Part shown: positions 8,313 through 15,565 of the stretch, piece by piece | Layout of the letters: each line of letters opens with the position of its first letter | How positions within the stretch are numbered: position 1 is the first letter of the stretch | From: Thermosyntropha sp. | Lineage (GTDB): Bacteria; Bacillota; Syntrophomonadia; Syntrophomonadales; Syntrophomonadaceae | Reading direction: 5' to 3' | DNA length: 64,000 nt | NCBI RefSeq assembly: GCF_017656155.1 | Contig: NZ_JACDOH010000007.1 | Location: 56,657-120,656 of the forward strand | Notes under the pieces: generated by a model | Seen by the model: only the letters and a program-made list of their open reading frames with translations | Databases searched by the model: none | What the model was told of the DNA's origin: nothing | Program-made: the position numbers and the translations under genes

Positions 8313-8335
8313 AAAACAGCTCCTATATCTGTTTT
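8313..8335 (+). terminator. weak terminator after the hexapeptide-repeat gene
   Basis: AAAACAG (8313-8319) and CTGTTTT (8329-8335) form a 7-bp stem with 9-nt loop followed by TATCTTCC. It sits 45 nt after the stop codon of the upstream gene. Confidence 0.45.
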
Positions 8336-8352
8336 TATCTTCCTTATTCCTA

Positions 8353-8450
8353 GCTTGTCCTCACATGCCTTTCTTCAGGCAATTTGAGACACAAGCCCAC
8401 AAAAAGTAAAATAAGTATAGAATTCAGGCTTATTAAAGCCTGAATTTTTA
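8353..8450 (+). promoter_or_regulatory. structured leader with terminator upstream of the 3D-domain gene
   Basis: Nested inverted repeats GCTTGT/ACAAGC (8353-8358, 8391-8396) and TGCCT/AGGCA (8366-8370, 8377-8381) are followed by a perfect hairpin AATTCAGGCTT/AAGCCTGAATT (8421-8431, 8436-8446) with TTTA. A further 9-bp hairpin (8458-8482) precedes the Shine-Dalgarno of the next gene. The arrangement could be an attenuated leader, or simply a second terminator of the upstream gene. I do not recognise a known riboswitch consensus here. Confidence 0.4.
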
Positions 8451-8501
8451 TGTCTTATTACTTTTAGCCGTAGTAAAAGTAAGGGGAGAAAGGAGAATTA
8501 T

Positions 8502-9122
8502 ATGCTTAAAAAAAGCTTGACAACATTTATTATTTTATCCTTTTTAGCTGTTTCATTAACCCTTGTTATTCCCAACACCGCTGAAGCTGCTCAACCTGTT
8601 TTAAAGTGGGGCTCTGTAGGAGAAACCGTAAAAACACTACAACAGACTCTTAACAGCAAAGGCTACTGGTGCGGGGCAGTAGACGGGATATTCGGTAAAA
8701 AAACATATAATGCGGTTATAAAATTCCAAAAAGATGCAGGTATAAAAGTTGACGGAATAGTAGGTCCCCAAACCTGGAGGGCTTTAGGAAAAAATTCAAA
8801 TACAAATTATACACAGCCTTCCAGAGGAACAGCTCGCACATTAACCGTAGTGGCAACAGGTTATTGTCCTTGTTATAAATGTAACTATCCGTTTTATGGA
8901 CAACCTTCTTACTTAGGTTATCCATTAAGAAAAGGCATCGTAGCTGTTGACCCCAAGGTAATTCCTATGGGCAGTCGCCTCTACATTCCAGGATACGGAG
9001 AAGGTATAGCTGCCGATCAAGGCGGAGCAATCAAAGGAAACCGCATCGACTTATGTTTCAGCACTCACCAGGAAGCATTAAACTGGGGAATAAAAACTGT
9101 TACTATCACTGTTTATCCATAA
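8502..9122 (+). CDS. secreted peptidoglycan-binding / 3D-domain protein
   Basis: A 206-residue exported cell-wall protein. It has a signal peptide (MLKKSL, hydrophobic core, likely cut after NTAEA near residue 30), a PG_binding_1 domain (about 37-92, with LQQTLNSKGYWCGAVDGIFG and VDGIVGPQTWRAL), and a C-terminal 3D domain (about 108-206) with the conserved aspartates in GIVAVDPKVIPMG, AADQGG and GNRIDLCF. The 3D fold resembles the MltA/Rpf-type lytic transglycosylase core, so a role in wall hydrolysis or spore/cell remodelling is likely. GAAAGGAG precedes the ATG. Confidence 0.9.
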   Translation: MLKKSLTTFIILSFLAVSLTLVIPNTAEAAQPVLKWGSVGETVKTLQQTLNSKGYWCGAVDGIFGKKTYNAVIKFQKDAGIKVDGIVGPQTWRALGKNSNTNYTQPSRGTARTLTVVATGYCPCYKCNYPFYGQPSYLGYPLRKGIVAVDPKVIPMGSRLYIPGYGEGIAADQGGAIKGNRIDLCFSTHQEALNWGIKTVTITVYP

Positions 9123-9148
9123 AAAGCCGGGCAAAAGCCCGGCTTTTT
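9121..9148. terminator. strong bidirectional terminator
   Basis: AAAAAGCCGGGC (9121-9132), loop AAAA, GCCCGGCTTTTT (9137-9148): a perfect 12-bp GC-rich stem with A- and T-runs. The stop codons of both convergent genes overlap its edges. Confidence 0.92.
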
Positions 9149-10526
9149 ATGGATATTTACTGTCTTTCAAAAATTTTACAAAATCTTGTGCTTCTTTTTC
9201 ATTGGTAATTTGTCCTGTAATTTCTTTCTCAACTACCATTCGCAAAATATTTCCAACTTTTGAAGAAGGTCTTACACCTAAAATTTCCATCACTTTATCA
9301 CCGTTTATATACCGCGGAAGTCTAAACCATTCCCTTCCTTCCTTCAAATAAAACTGCAGAAAATCTTCTACATAACAGGCATAATCAAAAACCTCCCCGT
9401 CAATATTATCATTATCAGCTGCAAAATCGGCCAAAGAAAATATCAGCAAAATCGGAGTATATTTATTATATTTATTCACAAACCTTCTTTTAGCCGATAA
9501 ATCTCTCAAATTATTCTTATAAATTTTTGATACTTCACTGTATCCTTTCACAACGGTTAAAACTATATCCTTTTCCCAACCCGGCATTCTTAAAAAATCA
9601 CACACTTCTTTTGCTTTCTTTACATTTCTCCTTTCAGAAGATGCAAAATTATCCAAAAGCACCGCCAGCTTAATTGCTGGTGTTATATCTTCTACAAATT
9701 CAGCAGTTGTTTTCTCATACAAACTTCTTATGTTATCAAAAATATCAGCAGTCAAACTTCCTTTCCAAAACTCCTCCAAAAACTTAAGCCGCACAAATTT
9801 ATCAGACCAGGTATTTACCTCAGCATTATCTTCTAAATTCCGATTCCCAAAAAGCTTATCAAGAACACAGGATTTTTCTTGCATATACAAAAGAGTTTTC
9901 AGAGAGTCTTCAAAACCTAAAATCATCCTCAATTCTTTCCAGATTCTTTCCCCAGCAATTTTTCCCCAGTCTACCTTTACAGCTTCCATACAAAGTAAAT
10001 TCAAGGTTTTATCTTCTATAAAAAAATCCAGACCTGAAGCTAAACGAAATGCACGCAAAATGCGCACCGCATCTTCCTTAAAAACCTGCGGATTAACCGC
10101 TCTTATAGTCTTTTTTTCAATATCATCCCTTCCCCTGTAAGGATCAATCACTTTTCCAAAATTTAAATCTCCTGACCTTAAAGGCAAAGCCATGGCATTA
10201 ATTGTAAAATCCCTTCTCCCTAAATTATCCAGAATATCTCCTTCAGTAGTATACTCTACATCTATATAAATCTGATATTCTTTAAATGGTAAAACTAAAC
10301 GAACAACTGTAGGATGGGCAAATTTTACAAGAACAACATCCAAAAAAGCTGCCAGTTTATCGGCAGAAGAAACATCTCCAATAACAACCAGATCAATATC
10401 AGCCGGAAACTTTCCCAGTATAAAATCCCTCACCGTCCCTCCCACCAGATATCCGGTTAAGTTTTCGGAATGAAGGAAAGATTTTACTTTATCAAGCAAG
10501 GTGTTAAACAAATCGGAAGTAAGCAT
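9147..10526 (-). CDS. CCA-adding / poly(A) polymerase family nucleotidyltransferase
   Basis: A class II nucleotidyltransferase-fold enzyme that would add CCA or A/C to tRNA 3' ends. The head domain has GYLVGGTVRDFILG and the metal-binding DIDLVV, followed by RRDFTINAMAL and the RNA/nucleotide-binding block EDAVRILRAFRLASGLDFFIE. The long C-terminal part (about 230-459) is a divergent helical body with KAKEVCDFLRMP and no clear HD motif. I chose the ATG at 10526, giving MLTSDLFNTLL and 459 residues, because it is preceded by AAGGAG. An upstream TTG at 10601 would add 25 residues of poor-quality sequence. Whether it adds CCA, only CC or A cannot be told. Confidence 0.88.
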   Translation of the reverse strand: MLTSDLFNTLLDKVKSFLHSENLTGYLVGGTVRDFILGKFPADIDLVVIGDVSSADKLAAFLDVVLVKFAHPTVVRLVLPFKEYQIYIDVEYTTEGDILDNLGRRDFTINAMALPLRSGDLNFGKVIDPYRGRDDIEKKTIRAVNPQVFKEDAVRILRAFRLASGLDFFIEDKTLNLLCMEAVKVDWGKIAGERIWKELRMILGFEDSLKTLLYMQEKSCVLDKLFGNRNLEDNAEVNTWSDKFVRLKFLEEFWKGSLTADIFDNIRSLYEKTTAEFVEDITPAIKLAVLLDNFASSERRNVKKAKEVCDFLRMPGWEKDIVLTVVKGYSEVSKIYKNNLRDLSAKRRFVNKYNKYTPILLIFSLADFAADNDNIDGEVFDYACYVEDFLQFYLKEGREWFRLPRYINGDKVMEILGVRPSSKVGNILRMVVEKEITGQITNEKEAQDFVKFLKDSKYP

Positions 10527-10615
10527 TTTAAATAAAGTGCTCCTTTTTGCAAAAAAATTTACTTCAGAACTTAAACAAAACATTACCTCTGCCAAAAACA
10601 AGCAATTTTTTTAAG

Positions 10616-10801
10616 TTATTCTTTTTCATCTTTAGACATCTTTCTATAAATATCATCAAGTTTGTCATAAATGTTAGATAACATTATCATCATAAAGCCC
10701 AGCATTATAAAAGTTACTATTTCTTTAGTATAAAAAGCCAGTAAGCCCAAAATAAGCAAATAAAAAGCTTGCCAGCCAGAATTATTGATAAATTTCTTCA
10801 C
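10616..10801 (-). CDS. small membrane protein, unknown
   Basis: About 61 residues from a GTG at 10801 that follows ATGGGGGGAAATT. An ATG at 10840 would add 13 residues but has no clear Shine-Dalgarno. The protein has one or two hydrophobic segments (AFYLLILGLLAFY and IVTFIMLGFMMIML), then an acidic-basic tail with YDKLDDIYRKMSKDEKE. I do not recognise a family. It sits 14 nt ahead of the alternative upstream start of the nucleotidyltransferase gene and may be translated with it. Confidence 0.6.
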   Translation of the reverse strand: MKKFINNSGWQAFYLLILGLLAFYTKEIVTFIMLGFMMIMLSNIYDKLDDIYRKMSKDEKE

Positions 10802-11120
10802 AATTTCCCCCCATAAAACAGCTTCAGTTTCCATCTGCATTTCACAATAAAAAACAAAAACAGCGTATGAACCGGCTTATGTATTCCATATTTTGCTTTA
10901 TTAATAATTTTATATTTTTAAACAAAATTTTATTCTAACGACAAAATTTGTCAAATAAATTATTGCTTTTTTTTTTTTAAGCGATTAAACTCTTTATTAA
11001 AATAAAATATTAATAATAAATATATGGAGGTGATATATAAAAAAATTATTTATATTATTATTAAAATTACACACTTTTATTTTTTATCTTTTCTAACTAA
11101 AATTGAAAGGAGTATTTTTC
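10802..11120. other. very AT-rich intergenic stretch
   Basis: This region separates divergent genes and consists almost entirely of A and T, with long homopolymer runs around 10968-10979. TATGGAGGTGATATAT near 11023-11038 looks like an orphan ribosome site, but no sensible reading frame follows. It may contain promoters for both neighbours; none is clear enough to place. Confidence 0.5.
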
Positions 11121-11879
11121 ATGCGCAAAAAGGGTATAAACTTCCTCATATTATCATGTCTATGTTTAACATTAGTTTTTAATTTTTTTATAATAAACAA
11201 GGCAGTCTCGGCTGAGGATTCTTACTCTGTAAAATACAAAACTATTTTCAACGCAAATGAAATTACGGATTTAGACAGATTATATAATATTGCCAAAAGC
11301 AATTCTTTTTCAAAAAATACATCAATAAATCCCGCCAAAATGACCGCAATAAATGCAAGAGACAAAACAAAGCAAATAGTTCCAACCTATACAGCTACCC
11401 AGTTGCTAAAGATTGAAAAAACTGAAGATGGAATGGTAAGAAAAAGCTTTGCAACCACTTACTTCGCTGATGTGAAGAGTAGCTACCTCGAAGATCAGTA
11501 TAGAGAACAGTGGGATGGAAGTTTATCTGTAAGAGCATACTCTACAGTATATTATTCTATAATTTCAAATCAAGGAATAAACTATTATAAACTTTCAAAA
11601 GTTAAAGGTGGATGGTATAAAGCAGATAATACCGTTTCACTATCCAATCGCCAGGTCACTATATCCAACCAAGGTTTTATTCTAGGAGGGGGTATTTCCA
11701 ATACAATACTTTATAAATATCCTACTTCAAATAGTTTTTCATACTTATGTCCTTCTTCATGGCCTCCAGTAGCTGCTCATACTCACTATTTTCCTGGCTG
11801 CAGCACATCTGTCACCTTGACTAGAGGTGGAGAAAGTTGGATTTTACGACTTCCAAACAATTTACCGCCTACTTTATAA
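11121..11879 (+). CDS. secreted protein of unknown function
   Basis: A 252-residue exported protein I cannot assign to a family. It starts at the ATG at 11121 after AAAGGAG (11106-11112). A signal peptide MRKKGINFLILSCLCL plus a further hydrophobic stretch ends near NKAVSAEDS (about residue 31). The mature part is rich in S, T, Y and N, with beta-type stretches (VRAYSTVYYSIISNQGINYY) and a C-terminal section containing two cysteines and HTHYFPGCS. No catalytic motif is apparent. The gene for a multi-pass membrane protein follows after 28 nt with its own Shine-Dalgarno, suggesting a pair that works together at the cell surface. Confidence 0.75.
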   Translation: MRKKGINFLILSCLCLTLVFNFFIINKAVSAEDSYSVKYKTIFNANEITDLDRLYNIAKSNSFSKNTSINPAKMTAINARDKTKQIVPTYTATQLLKIEKTEDGMVRKSFATTYFADVKSSYLEDQYREQWDGSLSVRAYSTVYYSIISNQGINYYKLSKVKGGWYKADNTVSLSNRQVTISNQGFILGGGISNTILYKYPTSNSFSYLCPSSWPPVAAHTHYFPGCSTSVTLTRGGESWILRLPNNLPPTL

Positions 11880-11907
11880 AAAACATAAAAGTGGAGGTCC
11901 TTTCACT

Positions 11908-12297
11908 ATGCGTCTTAGAAAATATTTATCGGTTTTATTAATAATCATATTGGCAACAGGGATATTATCTGCTATCGTGTTTATTTCTAATCAATATTAC
12001 TCAAAAACATATAATGCTGTAATTCAGTTGAGTATTGTTAATCTTTCCTATATTATACTCGGCATCATTTTGGGTATTGTCCACATAACAAGGCAACATA
12101 GCACTCCCGGAAACTGGAAAATTGATAAACTGCAAGTTGCGGTATTTACGATCCCTTTGTCAGTATTCTACCTGATGTTGATTTTTAACGTGCAAGACAT
12201 TTTTATCCGCTATCACATGGTAATCAACAGTTTTTTTAAAGATGCGATAGGTATTCTCATAGGTTATTCATTTATAAGCAGCTTTTATAAAGGGTAA
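11908..12297 (+). CDS. small integral membrane protein, unknown
   Basis: A 129-residue protein from the ATG at 11908 after GTGGAGGTCC; an open frame extending back to 11827 overlaps the previous gene and has no ribosome site. Four hydrophobic segments are visible: VLLIIILATGILSAIVFI, LSYIILGIILGIVHI, VAVFTIPLSVFYLMLIF and a C-terminal IGILIGYSFISSFY. I recognise no family. It is immediately downstream of a secreted protein gene and upstream of a terminator at 12345, so the two form a short operon, possibly horizontally acquired since IS remnants follow. Confidence 0.7.
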   Translation: MRLRKYLSVLLIIILATGILSAIVFISNQYYSKTYNAVIQLSIVNLSYIILGIILGIVHITRQHSTPGNWKIDKLQVAVFTIPLSVFYLMLIFNVQDIFIRYHMVINSFFKDAIGILIGYSFISSFYKG

Positions 12298-12344
12298 CTT
12301 TTCAAATTCTTTAAATTCAAAAATACCATTATTTTTTTAGACTT

Positions 12345-12380
12345 AAACATTCTCGGTTTTTTATCACCGGGAATGTTTTT
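12345..12380 (+). terminator. terminator after the secreted/membrane protein pair
   Basis: AAACATTCTCGGT (12345-12357) pairs with ACCGGGAATGTTT (12366-12378), one G-U type mismatch, followed by TT. It closes the two-gene operon. Confidence 0.7.
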
Positions 12381-12451
12381 CCCCCTGCAGCTATAATAAA
12401 CCGATCATCCGCCCTAGAGAAAATTATAACCCTAAAATAAAAAGAATCCCT

Positions 12452-12511
12452 GTAAAAACGCCCAATATGAATGCTCATATAGAATCGTTCTACGCAATTT
12501 TAAGAATGAAT
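12452..12511 (+). pseudogene. transposase scrap (IS3-type OrfB segment)
   Basis: In the plus frame this stretch reads ..KTPNMNAHIESFYAILRMN.., which resembles the segment around the catalytic glutamate of IS3-family transposases (typical NAxIESFxxxLK). It has no start and the frame runs into antisense of the ligase fragment. It marks an old insertion or deletion that likely truncated that gene. Confidence 0.45.
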
Positions 12512-12979
12512 GCTACAGTCAAAATGAGTAGGAAGGGTAGTTTTGGGCTGGAAGTCTTTATTATCAGACATCAAAACATAAGCACGTACGGTTTTTAATT
12601 GATCCTGAATGCTTTCAATGAGAGGCAGGAAATCTTCATTGACAAAAAGTACTACATCTTCAGCATGGTTAATACAAAAAGCAATTTGGTCTGGGGACAT
12701 ACGTACGTTAACGGTGTGGAACAGACTTTCGTACAGGGGGATTGCCCAATGAGCTTCCAAGTAACGGTAGGTGTCCCATTCCAGCATACCAACTGCCTCA
12801 CCTTGTTTGACTCCCAAGTAAGACAGGTCATTTGATAACTGTTTAACACGGTCATAGTGTTCAAGATAAGTAAACTGGCGTTCATCACGATACTTAATAA
12901 TTTGGTTGGGAGCATACAACACACCATAATCTAAAAAAGGTCGCAGTGTAAGTTGATATTGATAACCGATGCTTTTCAT
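12500..12979 (-). pseudogene. N-terminal fragment of an acyl-CoA synthetase (AMP-forming)
   Basis: The 159-residue frame matches only the first quarter of a fatty-acid:CoA ligase (about 520-550 residues): FTYLEHYDRVKQLSNDLSYLG, GEAVGMLEWDTYRYLEAHWA and ADDVV-like AEDVVLFVNEDFLPL. The AMP-binding signature (YTSGTTG type) and everything after it are missing. The similarity stops near PKTTLPTHF and a short foreign tail DCSIHS leads to the stop. It keeps a good start (ATG after AGGAGG), so a peptide may still be made. It lies between a transposase scrap and an IS element. Intact copies would activate fatty acids for beta-oxidation. Confidence 0.8.
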
Positions 12980-13124
12980 TATTTAACCTCCTGATATTAC
13001 GATACTACAATAATGATAACTCTCGATTATAATGCGGGGTGATTACTATATAGCCCCCTAACCAAATTGGATAAAAAACGTTTGAGTGATAAGATAAGAA
13101 CATAAAAAACAAGGGGGTAATTAT

Positions 13125-13436
13125 ATGACCAAAAGAGAATATACTCAGAAATTCAAAGAACAAATAATAAAAGAATGCCAGGAAGTTGGCAATATAGCGC
13201 TGGTCGCACGCAGACATAATATTTCTCCTAATACCATTCAAACCTGGGTACGGAAGATTAAACAGACAGGTTCATTAAATCCATTACCTAAAAATAGCAA
13301 AAAAAGAAGGCAAGAAATCGAAAAAAGATTAGAAGACATAAGCCGTGAAAATAATGAATTAAAAAAGCTTTTAGGAGAAAAAGAACTCGAACTTGCTGTA
13401 TTAAGAGATATGAGGGATAAAATAAACCCTCAGTAA
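13125..13436 (+). CDS. IS3-family transposase OrfA (HTH)
   Basis: A 103-residue helix-turn-helix protein that binds the IS ends. Features are KREYTQKFKEQIIKECQ opening, HTH around NIALVARRHNISPNTIQTWV (about 23-42) and a C-terminal leucine-zipper coil (ENNELKKLLGEKELELAVLR). It appears intact. In IS3 elements OrfA is fused to OrfB by -1 frameshifting; the orfB frame here is indeed -1 relative to orfA, overlapping at 13421-13436. Confidence 0.85.
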   Translation: MTKREYTQKFKEQIIKECQEVGNIALVARRHNISPNTIQTWVRKIKQTGSLNPLPKNSKKRRQEIEKRLEDISRENNELKKLLGEKELELAVLRDMRDKINPQ

Positions 13437-13852
13437 CCGACAAAGTCGAAATAGCTCAAAAGTGGATAAACAAGGGATACAAAGCTTCTCTTATCTTGGA
13501 CTTTGTCGGGCTTTCTCCATCCACATATTACGAAAATATATCCAGAAAACACTGCATCTCAGAAAAAAATAAGTCTGAAGTATATGCTGCTCCTAAAAAC
13601 GTTGGAGGAAGACCGTTTTCTGGATATTCCCTCACCGGTAAAGGAGAAAAAATATCTGATGAACAAATAAAAGAATTTTTGTGCGAATTAGTATGCGGTG
13701 ACGGCTTTATGGATGCTTACCGGATTATAACAGAATATATGGAATTTTATAACCAGCGTCGAAGACATGGAAGTATAAAATTTATGACTCCAACTGGATT
13801 TTACGAAGCATTTATGAGTAATTCTGTAAAACTCGAATCTTTTAGTGCATAA
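13421..13852 (+). pseudogene. IS3-family OrfB with internal in-frame deletion
   Basis: The -1 frame is open from 13421 and reads through KVEIAQKWINKGYKASLILD and VGLSPSTYY (the OrfB N-terminal region), then LCELVCGDGFM joined directly to AYRIITEYMEFYNQRRRHGS and the normal OrfB end (MTPTGFYEAF). About 140-150 residues between GDGF and the YNQRR block, containing the catalytic D-D-E core, are absent. The deletion keeps the frame, which suggests one event rather than gradual decay. A TTG at 13496 could start a shorter 118-residue product. Confidence 0.8.
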
Positions 13853-13893
13853 TCTCCGGATTTAGGGGGTCAAGCCGTAGTTCCTGTAGATGG

Positions 13894-15393
13894 GTTTCAA
13901 TTCCTTATAGGTAAGCTACAAACTACCTACCATGAGTCCAAGCATATAGCCACCCTGTAGTTTCAATTCCTTATAGGTAAGCTACAAACTACCTACCATG
14001 AGTCCAAGCATATAGCCACCCTGTAGTTTCAATTCCTTATAGGTAAGCTACAAACTAGCCTTTACGAGCAGATCAACTGTTATCGCCGGATGTTTCAATT
14101 CCTTATAGGTAAGCTACAAACTAATATAGGAGGATGATAAAATGATAGTTAAAGTTGGGTTTCAATTCCTTATAGGTAAGCTACAAACTTAAAGCTCCCA
14201 AACGGGACTGTAAGATTCAAGGATAGTTTCAATTCCTTATAGGTAAGCTACAAACGAACAGCTTGAATGTCTCTTCCTTGCCAGTGATAATAGTTTCAAT
14301 TCCTTATAGGTAAGCTACAAACCAAATTCCCTGCTTCCCCCCTTTTTGCCGTCCGCCGTTTCAATTCCTTATAGGTAAGCTACAAACCCCAGCTTGTCCA
14401 TATGTCACCTCTGTTGAACGAAGTTTCAATTCCTTATAGGTAAGCTACAAACCTGCCTCAGCAACTTTAATTGCTAAAGATGCTGAAGTAAGTTTCAATT
14501 CCTTATAGGTAAGCTACAAACGGCTTTATCCTTATACAAAATATTATCTGGAGGGCAGTTTCAATTCCTTATAGGTAAGCTACAAACGATATATGTCTCA
14601 ACGGGTTTTTTCATCCCCCTAGAAGGTTTCAATTCCTTATAGGTAAGCTACAAACGGAGTAGAACGGGAGGGGAAGAACTATGAAAAAAGCAGGTTTCAA
14701 TTCCTTATAGGTAAGCTACAAACATTCCCTACACCTGATACTTCCAGCGCCTATTGTTTGGTTTCAATTCCTTATAGGTAAGCTACAAACGGTTTTAGTT
14801 CTTTTTCTGCCCAGTCCATTAGATCAGGTTTCAATTCCTTATAGGTAAGCTACAAACCAGTCCAGCAGCGGCCCAAAGAGCAGCTCTGGATATTTGTTTC
14901 AATTCCTTATAGGTAAGCTACAAACTAACGGCGATACAAAAGTATTTGTTATGCGTGGTGGTTTCAATTCCTTATAGGTAAGCTACAAACGGGAACCTGG
15001 CACAAGTGGAAATAAAGCTGATTATAGTTTCAATTCCTTATAGGTAAGCTACAAACTTAGCCAGTTTTCTTAAAGCTTTAATTTTTTCAGGAGGGTTTCA
15101 ATTCCTTATAGGTAAGCTACAAACGGATTGATGCTCAAAAAAGCGTGAAAGAACAGTTCGTCGTTTCAATTCCTTATAGGTAAGCTACAAACCGGGCAGC
15201 CACTTGAAGTTGACCAATACACCACATGCGTTTCAATTCCTTATAGGTAAGCTACAAACGGATTGATGCTCAAAAAAGCGTGAAAGAACAGTTCGTCGTT
15301 TCAATTCCTTATAGGTAAGCTACAAACTATCTCTTTCGATTACAAGACACCTAGCGAATGTTTGTTTCAATTCCTTATAGGTAAGCTACAAAC
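13894..15393 (-). CRISPR. type I-B CRISPR array, 23 repeats and 22 spacers
   Basis: Repeats are 30 bp, apparently all identical, beginning GTTTCAATTCC and ending GCTACAAAC on the plus strand. Read on the minus strand they begin GTTTGTAGC and end ATTGAAAC, the 3' end typical of type I-B repeats (8-nt crRNA handle), so the array is transcribed leftward from a leader at 15394-15500. Spacers are 35-39 bp. Spacers 1 and 2 (13924-13959, 13990-14025) are identical and adjacent; spacers 19 and 21 (15125-15162, 15260-15297) are identical and separated by one spacer. That gives 20 different spacers. The oldest end faces the IS3 remnant. Confidence 0.98.
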
Positions 15394-15500
15394 ACGCTAG
15401 AACGCAAAAATTATTAGAATAGCATGAACTAAGCTATTCTCTTATATCTCTCGCTTATTTTACTAAAAATTCCATTATTCCGCAAGCCTTTGGGGATTTT
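15394..15500 (-). promoter_or_regulatory. CRISPR leader
   Basis: AT-rich, non-coding sequence between the last repeat and the inverted repeat that precedes cas2's 3' end. By repeat orientation this is the leader side, holding the array promoter and the site of new spacer insertion. It contains an 8-bp inverted repeat AGAATAGC/GCTATTCT (15416-15423, 15433-15440). No exact promoter can be fixed. Confidence 0.7.
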
Positions 15501-15552
15501 ATTTGTCGTCGACCTTCCGTGGTTTTTACATTACTTGAGGTCGACGACAAAT
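15501..15552. repeat. perfect 15-bp inverted repeat between cas2 and the CRISPR leader
   Basis: ATTTGTCGTCGACCT (15501-15515) and AGGTCGACGACAAAT (15538-15552) are perfect complements around a 22-nt spacer. Each arm contains the palindrome GTCGAC. It begins 14 nt after the cas2 stop codon on the minus strand and is not followed by a T-run, so it does not look like a simple terminator. It may mark the leader boundary, bind the adaptation machinery or form an RNA stem. Confidence 0.85.
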
Positions 15553-15565
15553 TTACAGATTCCTT

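Larger units (their letters stand above)
13051..13872 (+). mobile_element. defective IS3-family element
   Basis: The element contains orfA and a shortened orfB. Its ends carry imperfect inverted repeats: TAGCCCCCTAA at 13051-13061 and TTAGGGGGTCA at 13862-13872. Because the middle of orfB has been lost, it cannot transpose by itself. It ends only 21 nt before the first CRISPR repeat. The exact tips and target duplication are uncertain. Confidence 0.7.

Noticed and set aside
10841..11102. Short peptide after the GGAGGTGATAT motif near 11025
   Set aside because: No start codon leads to a plausible frame; composition is nearly all A and T.
12599..12927. Frames on both strands within the acyl-CoA ligase fragment
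   Set aside because: Shadows of the ligase coding frame, which alone shows protein family similarity.
11121..13872. Prophage or large genomic island
   Set aside because: There are no phage structural, integrase or recombinase genes and no tRNA-flanking repeats; only IS remnants and a small two-gene operon are seen.
15501..15552. Simple intrinsic terminator of the cas operon
   Set aside because: The stem is long but its loop is 22 nt and no T-run follows on the minus strand; treated as an unexplained inverted repeat instead.
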